Assembly (NCBI GenBank): GCA_023460575.1
Contig: JAEWPQ010000202.1
Location: 1-64,000 of the forward strand
Direction: 5' to 3'
DNA: 64,000 nucleotides
Origin: Bacillota bacterium
Lineage (GTDB): Bacteria > Bacillota > Clostridia > Lachnospirales > Lachnospiraceae
Under the pieces are notes generated by a model. That model had not been told where the DNA came from. It did not search any database and was given only the letters and a program-made list of their open reading frames with translations. Every line of letters starts with the position of its first letter. The stretch's first letter is position 1. The translations under genes and the position numbers were made by a program. Below are positions 17,197 to 28,963 of this stretch, one piece after another.

Positions 17197-17508
17197 ATGG
17201 AACTCAGTCCTGAAAAAAACGCGAAAGTATTCAAAGCCTTTTGTGATGAAAAACGGCTTATGATTTTAGAACTGCTGCGAAGCGGTGAAAAATGTGCCTG
17301 TGTTTTGATTGATAAGATGGATATTGGTCAGTCCGCCCTTTCCTATCACATGAAGATTTTATGCGATTCCGGAATTGTGGAAAGCAGACAGGAAGGAAAA
17401 TGGACACATTATAAAATCAGTGAACAGGGAAGCAGAGATGCCATGCTCCTTTTAGAAGCAATAACCACTCCCAATCCGGCTGCAGAGGATAACGGCCGTA
17501 GTAAATAA
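17197..17508 (+). CDS. ArsR/SmtB-family metal-responsive repressor
   Basis: 103 residues. Winged helix with EKCACVLID (Cys33, Cys35) in the metalloid-binding helix position and recognition helix QSALSYHMKIL. First gene of a three-gene unit with a UPF0718 permease and a thioredoxin-like protein. It should repress this unit until a thiophilic metal or metalloid binds. Which element it senses cannot be read from sequence. Confidence 0.9.
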   Translation: MELSPEKNAKVFKAFCDEKRLMILELLRSGEKCACVLIDKMDIGQSALSYHMKILCDSGIVESRQEGKWTHYKISEQGSRDAMLLLEAITTPNPAAEDNGRSK

Positions 17509-17548
17509 CAGCCATCAGGTGAAAGATGGCTCTTATTTAAAGCGTAAC

Positions 17549-17564
17549 ATCAATTTTTTTTGAT
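17549..17564 (+). promoter_or_regulatory. Second ATCAA-type operator
   Basis: ATCAA-N6-TTGAT lies between arsR and the permease gene. It is a half-size version of the repeat upstream of arsR, so the same repressor may bind here. Confidence 0.5.
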
Positions 17565-17600
17565 ATGAATGTCTGATTAAGAAAGAGAGGTACTTTTCTA

Positions 17601-18614
17601 ATGAACCCCCTTCAAACAATGTGGCTGTTTTTTCAAAACCAGGTACTTGGTATGAAATGGCTCAATGATTTCATTGGCAGACTGCTTTTGGCCCTTGGCA
17701 TTGACATTTCCGGGCAGATTGGCGGCAGTATACAGTTTTTTATCTATGATGTTTTGAAAATCACCGTACTGCTCTGTGTGCTGATTTTCATCATTTCATA
17801 CATTCAAAGCTACTTTCCCCCTGAACGCAGTAAGAAAATTATGGGCCGGTTTCATGGTGTATGGGCAAACATTATGGCAGCACTGCTTGGCACCGTGACA
17901 CCTTTTTGCTCCTGTTCTTCCATTCCGCTGTTTATTGGCTTTACCAGTGCAGGACTGCCCCTGGGTGTGACCTTTTCTTTCCTTATTTCCTCTCCCATGG
18001 TAGATCTTGGTTCCCTTGTACTGCTGATGAGCATATTTGGAACAAAGGTGGCGCTTGTCTACGTGATCATCGGACTGATTCTTGCAGTTCTGGGAGGTAC
18101 TCTGATTGAAAAACTGCACATGGACAGTTATGTGGAGGATTTTATCCGGTCAGCGGGCAGAGTGGATATTGATTCGCCCAGCCTGACCAGAAAAGAACGT
18201 ATGATTTACGCCAGGGATCAGGTAGCAGCCACCTTCAAAAAGGTATTGCCCTATATTTTAATCGGTGTAGGTATCGGAGCAATCATTCACAACTGGATTC
18301 CTGAAAGCTGGATTGAGATGGTGCTGGGCAGCCGTAACCCGTTTGGGGTTATACTGGCAGCTTTGCTGGGCGTTCCCATGTATGCGGATATTTTCGGAAC
18401 AATACCGGTAGCAGAGGCACTTCTTTATAAGGGAGCACAGCTTGGTACCGTTCTCTCCTTTATGATGGCGGTAACGACCTTAAGCCTTCCCTCCATTATC
18501 ATGCTGCGTAAAGCCGTTAAGCCCAGACTACTTGGTCTTTTCGTGGCAATCTGCACCATTGGCATCATTATCATTGGTTACCTGTTTAATATTTTGCAGA
18601 ATTTTCTTGTGTAA
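17601..18614 (+). CDS. UPF0718-family permease (metal/arsenical efflux candidate)
   Basis: 337 residues with about eight to ten membrane helices. The signature TPFCSCSSIPLFIG (near residue 93) is the CxC-S-IP motif of the UPF0718/DUF318 permeases, which include ArsP (trivalent organoarsenical efflux) and Cu/Zn-efflux members. It follows arsR and precedes a thioredoxin-like gene by 26 bp. Export of a thiol-binding metal or organoarsenical is inferred from motif and context. Confidence 0.85.
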   Translation: MNPLQTMWLFFQNQVLGMKWLNDFIGRLLLALGIDISGQIGGSIQFFIYDVLKITVLLCVLIFIISYIQSYFPPERSKKIMGRFHGVWANIMAALLGTVTPFCSCSSIPLFIGFTSAGLPLGVTFSFLISSPMVDLGSLVLLMSIFGTKVALVYVIIGLILAVLGGTLIEKLHMDSYVEDFIRSAGRVDIDSPSLTRKERMIYARDQVAATFKKVLPYILIGVGIGAIIHNWIPESWIEMVLGSRNPFGVILAALLGVPMYADIFGTIPVAEALLYKGAQLGTVLSFMMAVTTLSLPSIIMLRKAVKPRLLGLFVAICTIGIIIIGYLFNILQNFLV

Positions 18615-18640
18615 GTAAAAATTTATAGGAGGATAAAATT

Positions 18641-19003
18641 ATGGCACTGTTTGGTTTTGGTAAGAAAAAAGAAGAGGAAAAGGAAATAAGCTCCGGATGC
18701 TGCTGTAATGGCAGCTGCAGCAGCGATACAAATGCTGAATCTGATGAAACAAAGATCAGCGGCACTTCGGTTAAGGTGCTTGGCTCAGGCTGCGCAAAAT
18801 GCAACCAGCTGGAAGCAGCAACCCGGGAAGCACTAAAAGAACTGGGTATGGACAGTACCATTGATCATGTGACAGATTTCACACAGATTGCTGCTTACGG
18901 TGTTATGTCCACGCCGGCCCTTGTGGTAGACGGCAAGGTGGTTTCCTTCGGTAAAGTACTGAATAAGGAAGAAGTTGTTAAAATCCTGAAAAATTTGAGA
19001 TAG
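18641..19003 (+). CDS. Thioredoxin-like redox protein with Cys-rich N-terminus
   Basis: 120 residues. The C-terminal 80 residues are a TM0996/MTH895-type glutaredoxin-like fold with CAKC (Cys51, Cys54) and the cis-proline motif MSTPALVVDGKV. The first 40 residues are a lysine/glutamate stretch and a cluster CCC-GSC that may bind metal. It probably handles metal or thiol redox chemistry for the neighbouring permease. AGGAGG ribosome site; ends at a strong terminator. Confidence 0.87.
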   Translation: MALFGFGKKKEEEKEISSGCCCNGSCSSDTNAESDETKISGTSVKVLGSGCAKCNQLEAATREALKELGMDSTIDHVTDFTQIAAYGVMSTPALVVDGKVVSFGKVLNKEEVVKILKNLR

Positions 19004-19020
19004 ACTTCATTATGACAATA

Positions 19021-19060
19021 AATCGCAGGCAGCTTGAATGCATGAAAGCTGCCTGCGATT
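19021..19060 (+). terminator. Strong intrinsic terminator
   Basis: A perfect 15-bp stem beginning AATCGCAGGCAGCTT is followed by TTAATTTG. It ends the arsR-permease-thioredoxin unit and faces the PTS operon end. Confidence 0.85.
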
Positions 19061-19104
19061 TTAATTTGTATCATCTATATCTGATATCACTCCCCTGAAA
19101 GTGA

Positions 19105-19635
19105 TTACTGAAAATCAAATAACCGGTCCAGAAGTTCAACCGGACCTGTAGGAGGCTGACTCATCGTGCCCAATATAGCTGCATTAGGCACCAATACCAT
19201 AGTGGTTGTCTGATAGCCCTTTTCTTTAATCTTAACGCAATCGAATTCTACCAGCAGCTCCCCTGCCTTCACATGATCTCCCTGCTTTACTAACGCGTGA
19301 AAGCCATCACCTTCCAGCTGTACGGTATCTATACCGATATGAAGTAAAACTTCCATTCCATCCCCGGTTGTCATTCCAATTGCATGTCCCGTAGGAAATA
19401 CAGAGGCAATTTCTCCATCCACCGGAGCATATAACTTTCCTTCTTTTGGATTAATTCCCACACCTGGTCCCATTACTTCTTCAGCAAATACCGGATCACT
19501 TACCTCTGAAAGAGGTATTACGGATCCCTTCAAAGGGCTGTAGATTGTTTTCGGCTCACAGATTATACTTTTTGAAGAAGGAGTGTCTGATTCGTTTTTC
19601 TCTTTATTACCAAATAAATTATCTAAAAATCCCAT
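19105..19635 (-). CDS. PTS glucose/beta-glucoside-type EIIA
   Basis: 176 residues. Crr-like EIIA domain with the two active-site histidines in PTGHAIG (His84) and LLHIGIDTV (His99, phosphorylated by HPr). A short N-terminal linker (MGFLDNLFG) resembles an amphipathic anchor. The EIIBC of this operon lacks an EIIA domain, so this protein supplies it. Last gene of the operon, after the broken beta-glucuronidase gene. Confidence 0.92.
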   Translation of the reverse strand: MGFLDNLFGNKEKNESDTPSSKSIICEPKTIYSPLKGSVIPLSEVSDPVFAEEVMGPGVGINPKEGKLYAPVDGEIASVFPTGHAIGMTTGDGMEVLLHIGIDTVQLEGDGFHALVKQGDHVKAGELLVEFDCVKIKEKGYQTTTMVLVPNAAILGTMSQPPTGPVELLDRLFDFQ

Positions 19636-19656
19636 TCTATTCAGTCCTTTATATGT

Positions 19657-21459
19657 TTAGTCCATGGATTCCCACCGGGTCTTTAATACGAAAGCTGCAC
19701 TCTTAGGCTGCCTGACCCGATTGAAAATCCCCTTTTTGTTTCCATTTACACGCATGATTCCCTCTGTAGTCTGGAAATCAGCAAAATTCCAAACCAGCTC
19801 GCCCTGTATAAAATCAAACTGGTCAAATATTTCAAAATTCATATTCAGATATTCGTCCTGATACTCCTGGCTCCACATAATACTTGGCAGTTTATGCTCT
19901 GCTGCCAGGGTATCCGTACCAAATTCAGTAAATACAAACGGAATATTCAAATTTTTATCTTTCCATTTATTCATCTCAATCAGGAAGGCTTCCCTTGCAT
20001 CAACTAGCTCCGGACCTCCTTTAATATACCACCCGTAATACCGGTTTAAACAGATAAAATCACAAAGCTGATAGCATTGGCAGATTTCCGGCTGACTGTT
20101 CTTTTCAAATGCTCCCGTCATCGGACGCTTCTGGGGATCCAAAGTCCTTGCAAAATCAAAAACCTTTGTAAAATAATCTTTCGACTGTTCGCTGGTGGTT
20201 TCCGGTTCATTAAACAGACTCCATGCAATTACACTGGGATGGTTTTTATCTCTTACGATCATCTCTTCCACTGCCTGAAGATGGGCCTTTAACAAATTAG
20301 GTACCGTAGGTGTTTCAAAGAATCTTGTAAACTTACCTGTACCTGCATCTGCAAAGTTTCTGGTGGATCTCATCATTCCCACAGCAGGAACCTCATCAAT
20401 GATCAAAAAGCCTTCTTCATCTGCAAACTGATACCACTCTTCTGCATAAGGATAATGGCTGGTTCGAAAGCAATTGGCACCAATCCATTTCATGCATTCA
20501 AAGTCTCTCTTTAATACCCCCCAGTTAAAGCCTCTTCCAATTACTTCAAAATCTTCATGTTTTCCGAATCCCTTCAGATAAACAGCTTTGCCATTAATCT
20601 GAATTTCTTTTCCTTCTATCTTTACAGTGCGGATACCGATTTTAGAAGAATACTCGTCAATCAGCGTCTCCCCATCCCAGATACGCATGACTGCCTGATA
20701 AAGATAGGCTTTTCCTACGTTCCATAAATGGGCTTTTGGAACAATCACGCTTCCCTGCATGCCTGTGCTTTTAACCACCTGCTGTTTTTCTTCGTCAAAT
20801 ATCTCAAAGGAAACCTCATGATTACCATTTGTCCTGATCTCATAATGAATAACCGCATCTTCTCCGTTTAACTCATATTCCACACTGAAATCTTCGATGG
20901 ATTCCATGGGCTTTGAGACAAGCCATACGCTTCTCTGGATACCGGAATAGTTAAAAAAATCAAACTAAGGCCTGGCCAGTTTTCTTCCGTCACTGAGCAC
21001 TGCAGTGGCTCCACAGGGAAGACTCTCTTCATTTAATTCGTTGTTGGCCTTTACGATAAAGGTATTTACCTCACCAAATTTCACATGATCCGTCACTCTG
21101 GCAATCACAGGCAGAAATCCGCCCTCATGGGTTGTTGTCAGACTACCATTGCAATAGATGCTTGCACGGTGGGTAATGCTGCCGAATCGGATCTCCAGCT
21201 CCTGTTTCTCCCATTCCCGTGGTACAAATACTTCCGTCTCATACCAGAAATCTCCGCAAAAATCCCGTTCCTCTTTCGTAGTAAAAAAATCCGAAAAACT
21301 GGCGGGAACCGGCATGGAGATTGGGTCTGGCAACTTATGCTGCCAGCCCTCCTGCAGTCCTTTTTCTTCCGGATCAAACCGGAATTTCCACATACCATCC
21401 AACAGCTGCGCCATTCTTGCCTGATTGCTGCATGGGTATAATTCTGAAAAATTCAGCAT
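19657..21459 (-). pseudogene. uidA: GH2 beta-glucuronidase gene broken by an in-frame TAG
   Basis: Two open segments in one frame, 21459-20965 and 20907-19657, are joined by intact coding sequence and separated by a single amber codon at 20965-20967: DGRKLARP-stop-FDFFNYSGIQRSVW. The total of 600 codons matches the 603 residues of UidA. The N-terminal part holds only the sugar-binding jelly roll. Both catalytic glutamates (LFNEPE acid/base, FTEFGTD nucleophile) lie after the stop. Function is therefore lost unless the stop is read through; an internal start producing 416 residues would lack the N-terminal domain. Confidence 0.9.
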
Positions 21460-21509
21460 CTTTCACTCTCCTGTTATCTTTTTATGCTGTCTTAATTCGC
21501 CATTTTTTA

Positions 21510-22980
<1,471 letters not shown>

Positions 22981-22985
22981 GAAAT

Positions 22986-23825
22986 CTAACTGTTTTTTAA
23001 TTGTGACAGGTGAACTGCCAGATATATTAATTCATCATGCCCCGCTTTGTAATGATATTTATCTTCAATGTATTGACACACCTTCTGGCTGCAGCGATAT
23101 TCATCGGGGTAGTTTCGCAGCAGTTCCTCTAACATGCGCGCCCCGCCATGCTCTTTATAATAATACTTTTTCATGACACGCTGCGCAAAGAACTTCAAAT
23201 GGGTCATATACCGGTAATAGGGAAGTGAATCTTCCGTAACCTGAAAATTCAGTTCTGACATAATCAGATCATTCAGTTCACTCACCATGACAATCATTTT
23301 TTTCGCATTTCCGCTTATCTGGTTATGCCGTGCTGTTACAAAGTGCATGGCCACAAATCCAGCCTCATCGTTGGATAACCGGTACCCGAATCTGGACTCG
23401 ATTAAATCAAGCATCTTTTGTCCAACCTTATATTCGTCCGGATAAAACCGTATAATATCATGAAGTATGGAATTCGGTACAACAAGTCCCTGCTGAAAAT
23501 TTTCTACTGCATGATAAATATGATCCACCAGGGAAATGTGAATGGTTTCATTGAGAGTCATATCAAAAACCTGGACTGCAAAATCAATTACATCCTCTGC
23601 AACCATGATGTATTCCTGGGGCACAGTATCAAGTATTTCCCGGAACTGACTTTTATGGTTTTTATCTTTCAGAATAAATTGTTTTTCAACCCGCTCCTGA
23701 TCGATGGTATCGCCGATACGGCTTTTAAATCCAAGTCCGCTTCCAAGCAGCAGGACATCCTGTCCATTTTCATCGTTTGATATCACAGCATTTGTATTTA
23801 ATATCTGCTTAATAACCATTTTCAT
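22986..23825 (-). CDS. licT: LicT/BglG-family transcription antiterminator
   Basis: 279 residues from the ATG 8 nt after GAGG; an upstream in-frame ATG lies in the leader. CAT RNA-binding domain at 1-55 (ILNTNAVISNDENGQDVLLLG). PRD1 and PRD2 carry the regulatory histidines His102 (VDHIYHA), His161 (AMHFVT), His209 (THLKFF) and His272 (AVHLSQL), at the LicT positions. Phosphorylation by EII and HPr sets its activity. Three matching RATs occur in this operon, including in its own leader. Confidence 0.93.
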   Translation of the reverse strand: MKMVIKQILNTNAVISNDENGQDVLLLGSGLGFKSRIGDTIDQERVEKQFILKDKNHKSQFREILDTVPQEYIMVAEDVIDFAVQVFDMTLNETIHISLVDHIYHAVENFQQGLVVPNSILHDIIRFYPDEYKVGQKMLDLIESRFGYRLSNDEAGFVAMHFVTARHNQISGNAKKMIVMVSELNDLIMSELNFQVTEDSLPYYRYMTHLKFFAQRVMKKYYYKEHGGARMLEELLRNYPDEYRCSQKVCQYIEDKYHYKAGHDELIYLAVHLSQLKNS

Positions 23826-23880
23826 AAAAGTATCCTCGATCTCAATGTGTAAAAAACATAACGCTACAGATGGATTAAAA

Positions 23881-23976
23881 ACAAAAAAACAAGCATGCAC
23901 CAAATAAAACAGATGCAGACTTGCCTAATTTAATAGTAACACTCCTGTAAACTACGTAAAGCTTATCACAGGAGTG
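23881..23976 (-). promoter_or_regulatory. RAT/terminator leader of licT (copy 1 of duplicated cassette)
   Basis: RAT at 23918-23945 (minus strand GGAGTGTTACTATT...GGCAAGTC), overlapping a terminator of about 10 of 11 pairs that ends in TTTTTTT at 23881-23889. Upstream, ACAGGAGTG and CACTCCTGT form a further stem that shares bases with the RAT. Nearly the same 93-96-bp sequence recurs at 26391-26483. Confidence 0.85.
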
Positions 23977-24062
23977 CAGCAAAGACAATCGGTATTTTAA
24001 CCAATATTGATTCATATATTTTGTACACTTTCACTGTCTTTTAACCGTTTTTTCTATTTTTT

Positions 24063-25205
24063 TTATAGCTTAATCGCTTTATCTGCAGCCATATTTTGCC
24101 CCGAGTATAATTTTTGCGAGGTCCACGGCTGATCCTCATCTGACCAGAACGCATCCTCCTGCAAAAGCCCCAGAGCCAGAAATACCGTTGTACATAAATA
24201 CAAACTGCCAGTATTGATATACCGCTCTCCCAAATCCGGCTGATAGCCGCAGACACCGGTTTTCAACCAGCCATTTTCATCAAAAATGTAAGGTCCCTCC
24301 ATGATCCGTTTGATCACTGCAGTCAGGGCACAGCGCACCTGAGCAGGGGTAAGTTCCTCTGGAAGGCTGTGGCACAGGGCCATCTGAGATAAAGTCTGAA
24401 ATGCTCCAAACCGGTAGCATACGGAACGTCCTATAATCGGATATGTCCCCTCAGGAGAAATCAATCTCTCCAAAATTGCCGCATACCGCTTTGAACGCTG
24501 CCAGACTACAGGCAGCATCTCATGTTCCATATCTTTAAAACAATTCATAATATCCAGCAGCATGGGCTGAATGACAAAGCTGTTATAATAGTCAAAATGA
24601 AATACTTCGCCGTCTCCGTAAAGTCCATCTCCCTTATACCAGCCAAGCATTTTGCAGACATAGTTACGAATCCGGTCCTTATCATAATCTCCTCCCAGAA
24701 GATAAAGACCTGTTTCCACCATGGCGCTGAATAAAACCCAGTTATTATTTAACGGCTGGATCCTTCTGGTGATCATCAGACACCGGATCAGCTGCTCCTT
24801 TGTTTTTACTTCCATATTGCGGACAAGACTGTTTTGTGCTCTTACCAGGGCACTGCATAAAAACGCCGCATCCACCAGTGGTTGTCTTTCATCTTCTTCT
24901 CCGCCGAATATCATATAGTCTTTTGCTTTCGGATCGGTTGCGTTGGCCAGTGCCTTATGAAAAAGCTTCCGGCAGGATTCCTGCATCTTTTTTTCTTCTC
25001 CGGTTAGGTTTTCCAGTTCCAGCCATGGGCTGATCCCATAAGCTGTACGCCCAAACGCCTCCAGCAATGCATTTTTATGGCAACTGGGTTTTGTATTTGG
25101 CAAGCGTATCTTTAAACTGTCATTTGCCAGATTTTCAAATACCGGCAGAGCGATTTTAAGCATTGTATTCAGCCAGTATGATCTTACCTCGGTCTTCATC
25201 GGCAT
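24063..25205 (-). CDS. GH154-type (DUF2264) glycoside hydrolase, probable beta-glucuronidase
   Basis: 380 residues, the size of DUF2264 proteins, now classified as GH154. Motifs LEAFGRTAYGISPWLE, PLVDAAFLCSAL, NNNWVLFSAMVE and YYNSFVIQPMLLD are typical of this alpha/alpha-barrel family, whose characterised members release glucuronic acid. No signal peptide, so it acts in the cytoplasm on imported sugar. 16 bp after the GH88 gene. It might take over the step lost with the broken GH2 gene; that is inference. Confidence 0.8.
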   Translation of the reverse strand: MPMKTEVRSYWLNTMLKIALPVFENLANDSLKIRLPNTKPSCHKNALLEAFGRTAYGISPWLELENLTGEEKKMQESCRKLFHKALANATDPKAKDYMIFGGEEDERQPLVDAAFLCSALVRAQNSLVRNMEVKTKEQLIRCLMITRRIQPLNNNWVLFSAMVETGLYLLGGDYDKDRIRNYVCKMLGWYKGDGLYGDGEVFHFDYYNSFVIQPMLLDIMNCFKDMEHEMLPVVWQRSKRYAAILERLISPEGTYPIIGRSVCYRFGAFQTLSQMALCHSLPEELTPAQVRCALTAVIKRIMEGPYIFDENGWLKTGVCGYQPDLGERYINTGSLYLCTTVFLALGLLQEDAFWSDEDQPWTSQKLYSGQNMAADKAIKL

Positions 25206-25221
25206 ATCATGTTCCTTTCTT

Positions 25222-26355
25222 TTACCAGATAAATAAATCTTTATCTGCTAATTTTAAAATAGCCTCTATAAAATAATAATCAGCATAAATCATCGGGAAA
25301 TTGTGTCTTGTATCATGATACGCTGCAGAACAGTTCTCCAAAAGATTATCCATGTCAGGATTCCAGTTACAACGGTTTTCATCCAGTGTTTTTAAAAGAC
25401 GAATGGCTGAATTAAGGTAAACAAGCTGCTCAGATTCTTTGACATATTTCGAAAGCTCAATCATTGCGCAGGCAGAACAGGCCGCCGCTGTAGAATCTTC
25501 CCAGCTGCAGGTCTGTGGCTGGGCGAAATCCACAGGGATCAGGCCGCTGTCCGGGATATTGGCAATAAAATAATTTGCAATGACCTTAGCAGTATTTAAA
25601 TAAGATACTTTTTGCGTATGCCTGTAACTTAGAACAAACCCATAAATCCCCCATGCCTGTCCTCTTGTCCAGGAAGATCCATCTTCGTATCCCTGACCTC
25701 CGCGTGATTTTATCATTTCTCCGGTTTCCGGATTAAATTCAACAATATGGTTGACCGAACCATCCGGCCTTACAAAACAGGCCTGTGCCATATCCGCATG
25801 GTTAACCGCTATATGCCGAAATCTGGGGTCTTCGGTTTCCTTCCAGGCCCAGTATAACAGCGGCAGATTCATCATGCAGTCAATAATAGCCCACCCAAGG
25901 TGTTTTTCACCTCCCCATTCATTCCATGCACGAAGGAAATGTCCGGCAGGATTGTAACGTCCCGCCAGAAGTTCTGCCGCCAGAAGTCCTCTGTTTCGAG
26001 ACTCCTGGCTTCCCGTGATACGGTAATTGGCCACTGCCGTAGGAAGCCATTTAAACCCATTATCGTGATCCAGTTTTTCCGGCATCAGAAAATTCTTATC
26101 CATCTTCTGCTCTGTTTTTACTGCAATATCTTTATACAGATTATTTCCGGTAACCTGATACATCTGCCACATGATTCCAGCCCAGAAACCATTGGTCCAC
26201 CAGTAAATCTTCTCATGGGAGTAATCATTGAAAACTCCGTTTTCCGCTGTATATGGTATCTTGTTCTGATTGCGTTCTGCTACAAAAAACATTTTTGATT
26301 TAATTTTTTCCAGAGTTTCATCCACCCATAATTCCTGGCTCACTGATAATTTCAT
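25222..26355 (-). CDS. GH88 unsaturated glucuronyl hydrolase
   Basis: 377 residues, the same length as the Bacillus UGL. Family motifs: WTNGFWAGIMW, LDHDNGFKW, GRYNPAGHFLRAWNEW, IDCMMNLPLLYWA, DGSSWTRGQAWGIYG. These enzymes remove the 4,5-unsaturated uronic acid that polysaccharide lyases leave on glycosaminoglycan, gellan or related oligosaccharides. Cytoplasmic. Preceded by a RAT-controlled leader, so it is expressed with LicT activity. Confidence 0.9.
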   Translation of the reverse strand: MKLSVSQELWVDETLEKIKSKMFFVAERNQNKIPYTAENGVFNDYSHEKIYWWTNGFWAGIMWQMYQVTGNNLYKDIAVKTEQKMDKNFLMPEKLDHDNGFKWLPTAVANYRITGSQESRNRGLLAAELLAGRYNPAGHFLRAWNEWGGEKHLGWAIIDCMMNLPLLYWAWKETEDPRFRHIAVNHADMAQACFVRPDGSVNHIVEFNPETGEMIKSRGGQGYEDGSSWTRGQAWGIYGFVLSYRHTQKVSYLNTAKVIANYFIANIPDSGLIPVDFAQPQTCSWEDSTAAACSACAMIELSKYVKESEQLVYLNSAIRLLKTLDENRCNWNPDMDNLLENCSAAYHDTRHNFPMIYADYYFIEAILKLADKDLFIW

Positions 26356-26390
26356 ATATCCCCCTTTCTTTCACCCGATCCTCTTATATA

Positions 26391-26483
26391 ACAAAAAAAC
26401 AAGTATGCACCAAAAACAGATGCAGACTTGCCTAATTTAATAGTAACACTCCTGTGAATTATCTAAAGCTTATCACAGGAGTG
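26391..26483 (-). promoter_or_regulatory. RAT/terminator leader of GH88 (copy 2 of duplicated cassette)
   Basis: Nearly identical to the licT leader: RAT at 26425-26452, terminator ending in TTTTTTT at 26391-26399, and an upstream stem CACTCCTGTGA/TCACAGGAGTG. It separates the GH1 gene from GH88, so readthrough from GH1 would depend on LicT. Confidence 0.85.
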
Positions 26484-26513
26484 TCAAAGAAATCAACTAC
26501 TATTTGTAAACTT

Positions 26514-27938
<1,425 letters not shown>

Positions 27939-27961
27939 TTATTCTTAATGAGATGTCGACT

Positions 27962-27990
27962 ATAATAACAGATTTTTATGAAATAAACAA
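27962..27990 (-). promoter_or_regulatory. Promoter of the GH1 gene
   Basis: On the minus strand TTGTTT (27985-27990), a 17-bp spacer and TATTAT (27962-27967). Divergent from the MerR promoter. Confidence 0.6.
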
Positions 27991-28002
27991 CTCACAAAAA
28001 AA

Positions 28003-28031
28003 TTGAAGTATCATTAAATCATGTATATAAT
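28003..28031 (+). promoter_or_regulatory. Promoter of the MerR gene
   Basis: TTGAAG (28003-28008), a 17-bp spacer and TATAAT (28026-28031). The spacer is normal, not the 19-20 bp of MerR-activated promoters, so autoactivation is not suggested. Confidence 0.65.
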
Positions 28032-28062
28032 AAAGGTGGAAATCCAAAAGGGGGGTAAATTG

Positions 28063-28878
28063 ATGTTTCAGATAGGTGAATTTTCAAAGCTGACGCAAAT
28101 AACAATTCGTATGCTCCGATATTATGATGAGGCAGGGCTCCTAAAACCTGCCGAAATCGACCCTTGGACGGGATATCGTATGTATTCTGTGGAACAAATA
28201 CCGGTTCTAAACAAAATCATCTATCTTCGTGACAGCGGTTTTACTGTTTCAGAAATTGCCGCAGCTCTAAGTATCAAGGACGACTATTCTCTTGTGTCAC
28301 AGCTTGACAGGAAACAGCTGGAGGTGGAACAGGCAATCAGGACTGAACAGGAGAAATTAAATAAAATAGAGCTTGCAAAAAGCGAACTGTTAAACAAAAA
28401 AAGCCAAATGCATTATAACATTACAATTAAATCCATACCAGGTTATCCGGTTCTTTCCTTACGCCGTACGATACCCGACTATTACGCAGAGGGCCGTTTA
28501 TGGCAGGAGTTATCCGGTTTTGCAGCTGAACATCAAATACTAATATCAAAAAATACTTTTTCAATCTATTATGATACCGAATACAGGGAAAAAGATGTAG
28601 ACGTTGAGTTATGCGCACCTGTAAAAAAACAGGGTAAAAATATAGATGACTTTACATTTAAAAACGTTGAGCCCGTACCAATGATGGCTTGCACAATGGT
28701 ATACGGAGCCTTTTCAAATATTGCTGACGGCTATCGTGCATTTGCACAATGGCTGCAGGAAAACAGTCAATATGAAATGTCCGTCCCAACAAGACAAATC
28801 GTACACCGCGGGCCATGGAATGAAAGCAGTTCCGAAAATTATCTGATAGAGATACAGATACCATTAGAAATTAAATAG
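28063..28878 (+). CDS. MerR-family regulator with GyrI-like effector domain
   Basis: 271 residues from the ATG preceded by GGGGGG; an ATG at 28021 adds 14 residues and overlaps the -10. MerR helix-turn-helix at 1-75 (MFQIGEFSKLTQITIRMLRYYDEAGLLKP), a coiled-coil dimer helix to about 120, and a C-terminal GyrI-like domain (LSLRRTIPDY to the end). This is the BmrR-like layout of multidrug-sensing activators. No efflux gene adjoins it. It is probably independent of the sugar operon. Confidence 0.88.
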   Translation: MFQIGEFSKLTQITIRMLRYYDEAGLLKPAEIDPWTGYRMYSVEQIPVLNKIIYLRDSGFTVSEIAAALSIKDDYSLVSQLDRKQLEVEQAIRTEQEKLNKIELAKSELLNKKSQMHYNITIKSIPGYPVLSLRRTIPDYYAEGRLWQELSGFAAEHQILISKNTFSIYYDTEYREKDVDVELCAPVKKQGKNIDDFTFKNVEPVPMMACTMVYGAFSNIADGYRAFAQWLQENSQYEMSVPTRQIVHRGPWNESSSENYLIEIQIPLEIK

Positions 28879-28963
28879 CCCATTCCTCTATTTATCCTCT
28901 TGACTCTCACATGGTGTGAGGGGTTATGCTCTGCTTGAAATCAAGAAAATGGAGGAAAATCAC

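Noticed and set aside
20965..20967. In-frame TAG as a pyrrolysine codon
   Set aside because: TAG also ends ordinary genes here (for example the alpha/beta hydrolase), GH2 enzymes have no known pyrrolysine, and no pyl genes are in the window. A nonsense mutation is simpler.
28021..28062. MerR start at 28021
   Set aside because: That ATG overlaps the -10 box; the ATG at 28063 has GGGGGG upstream and begins the MerR fold directly.
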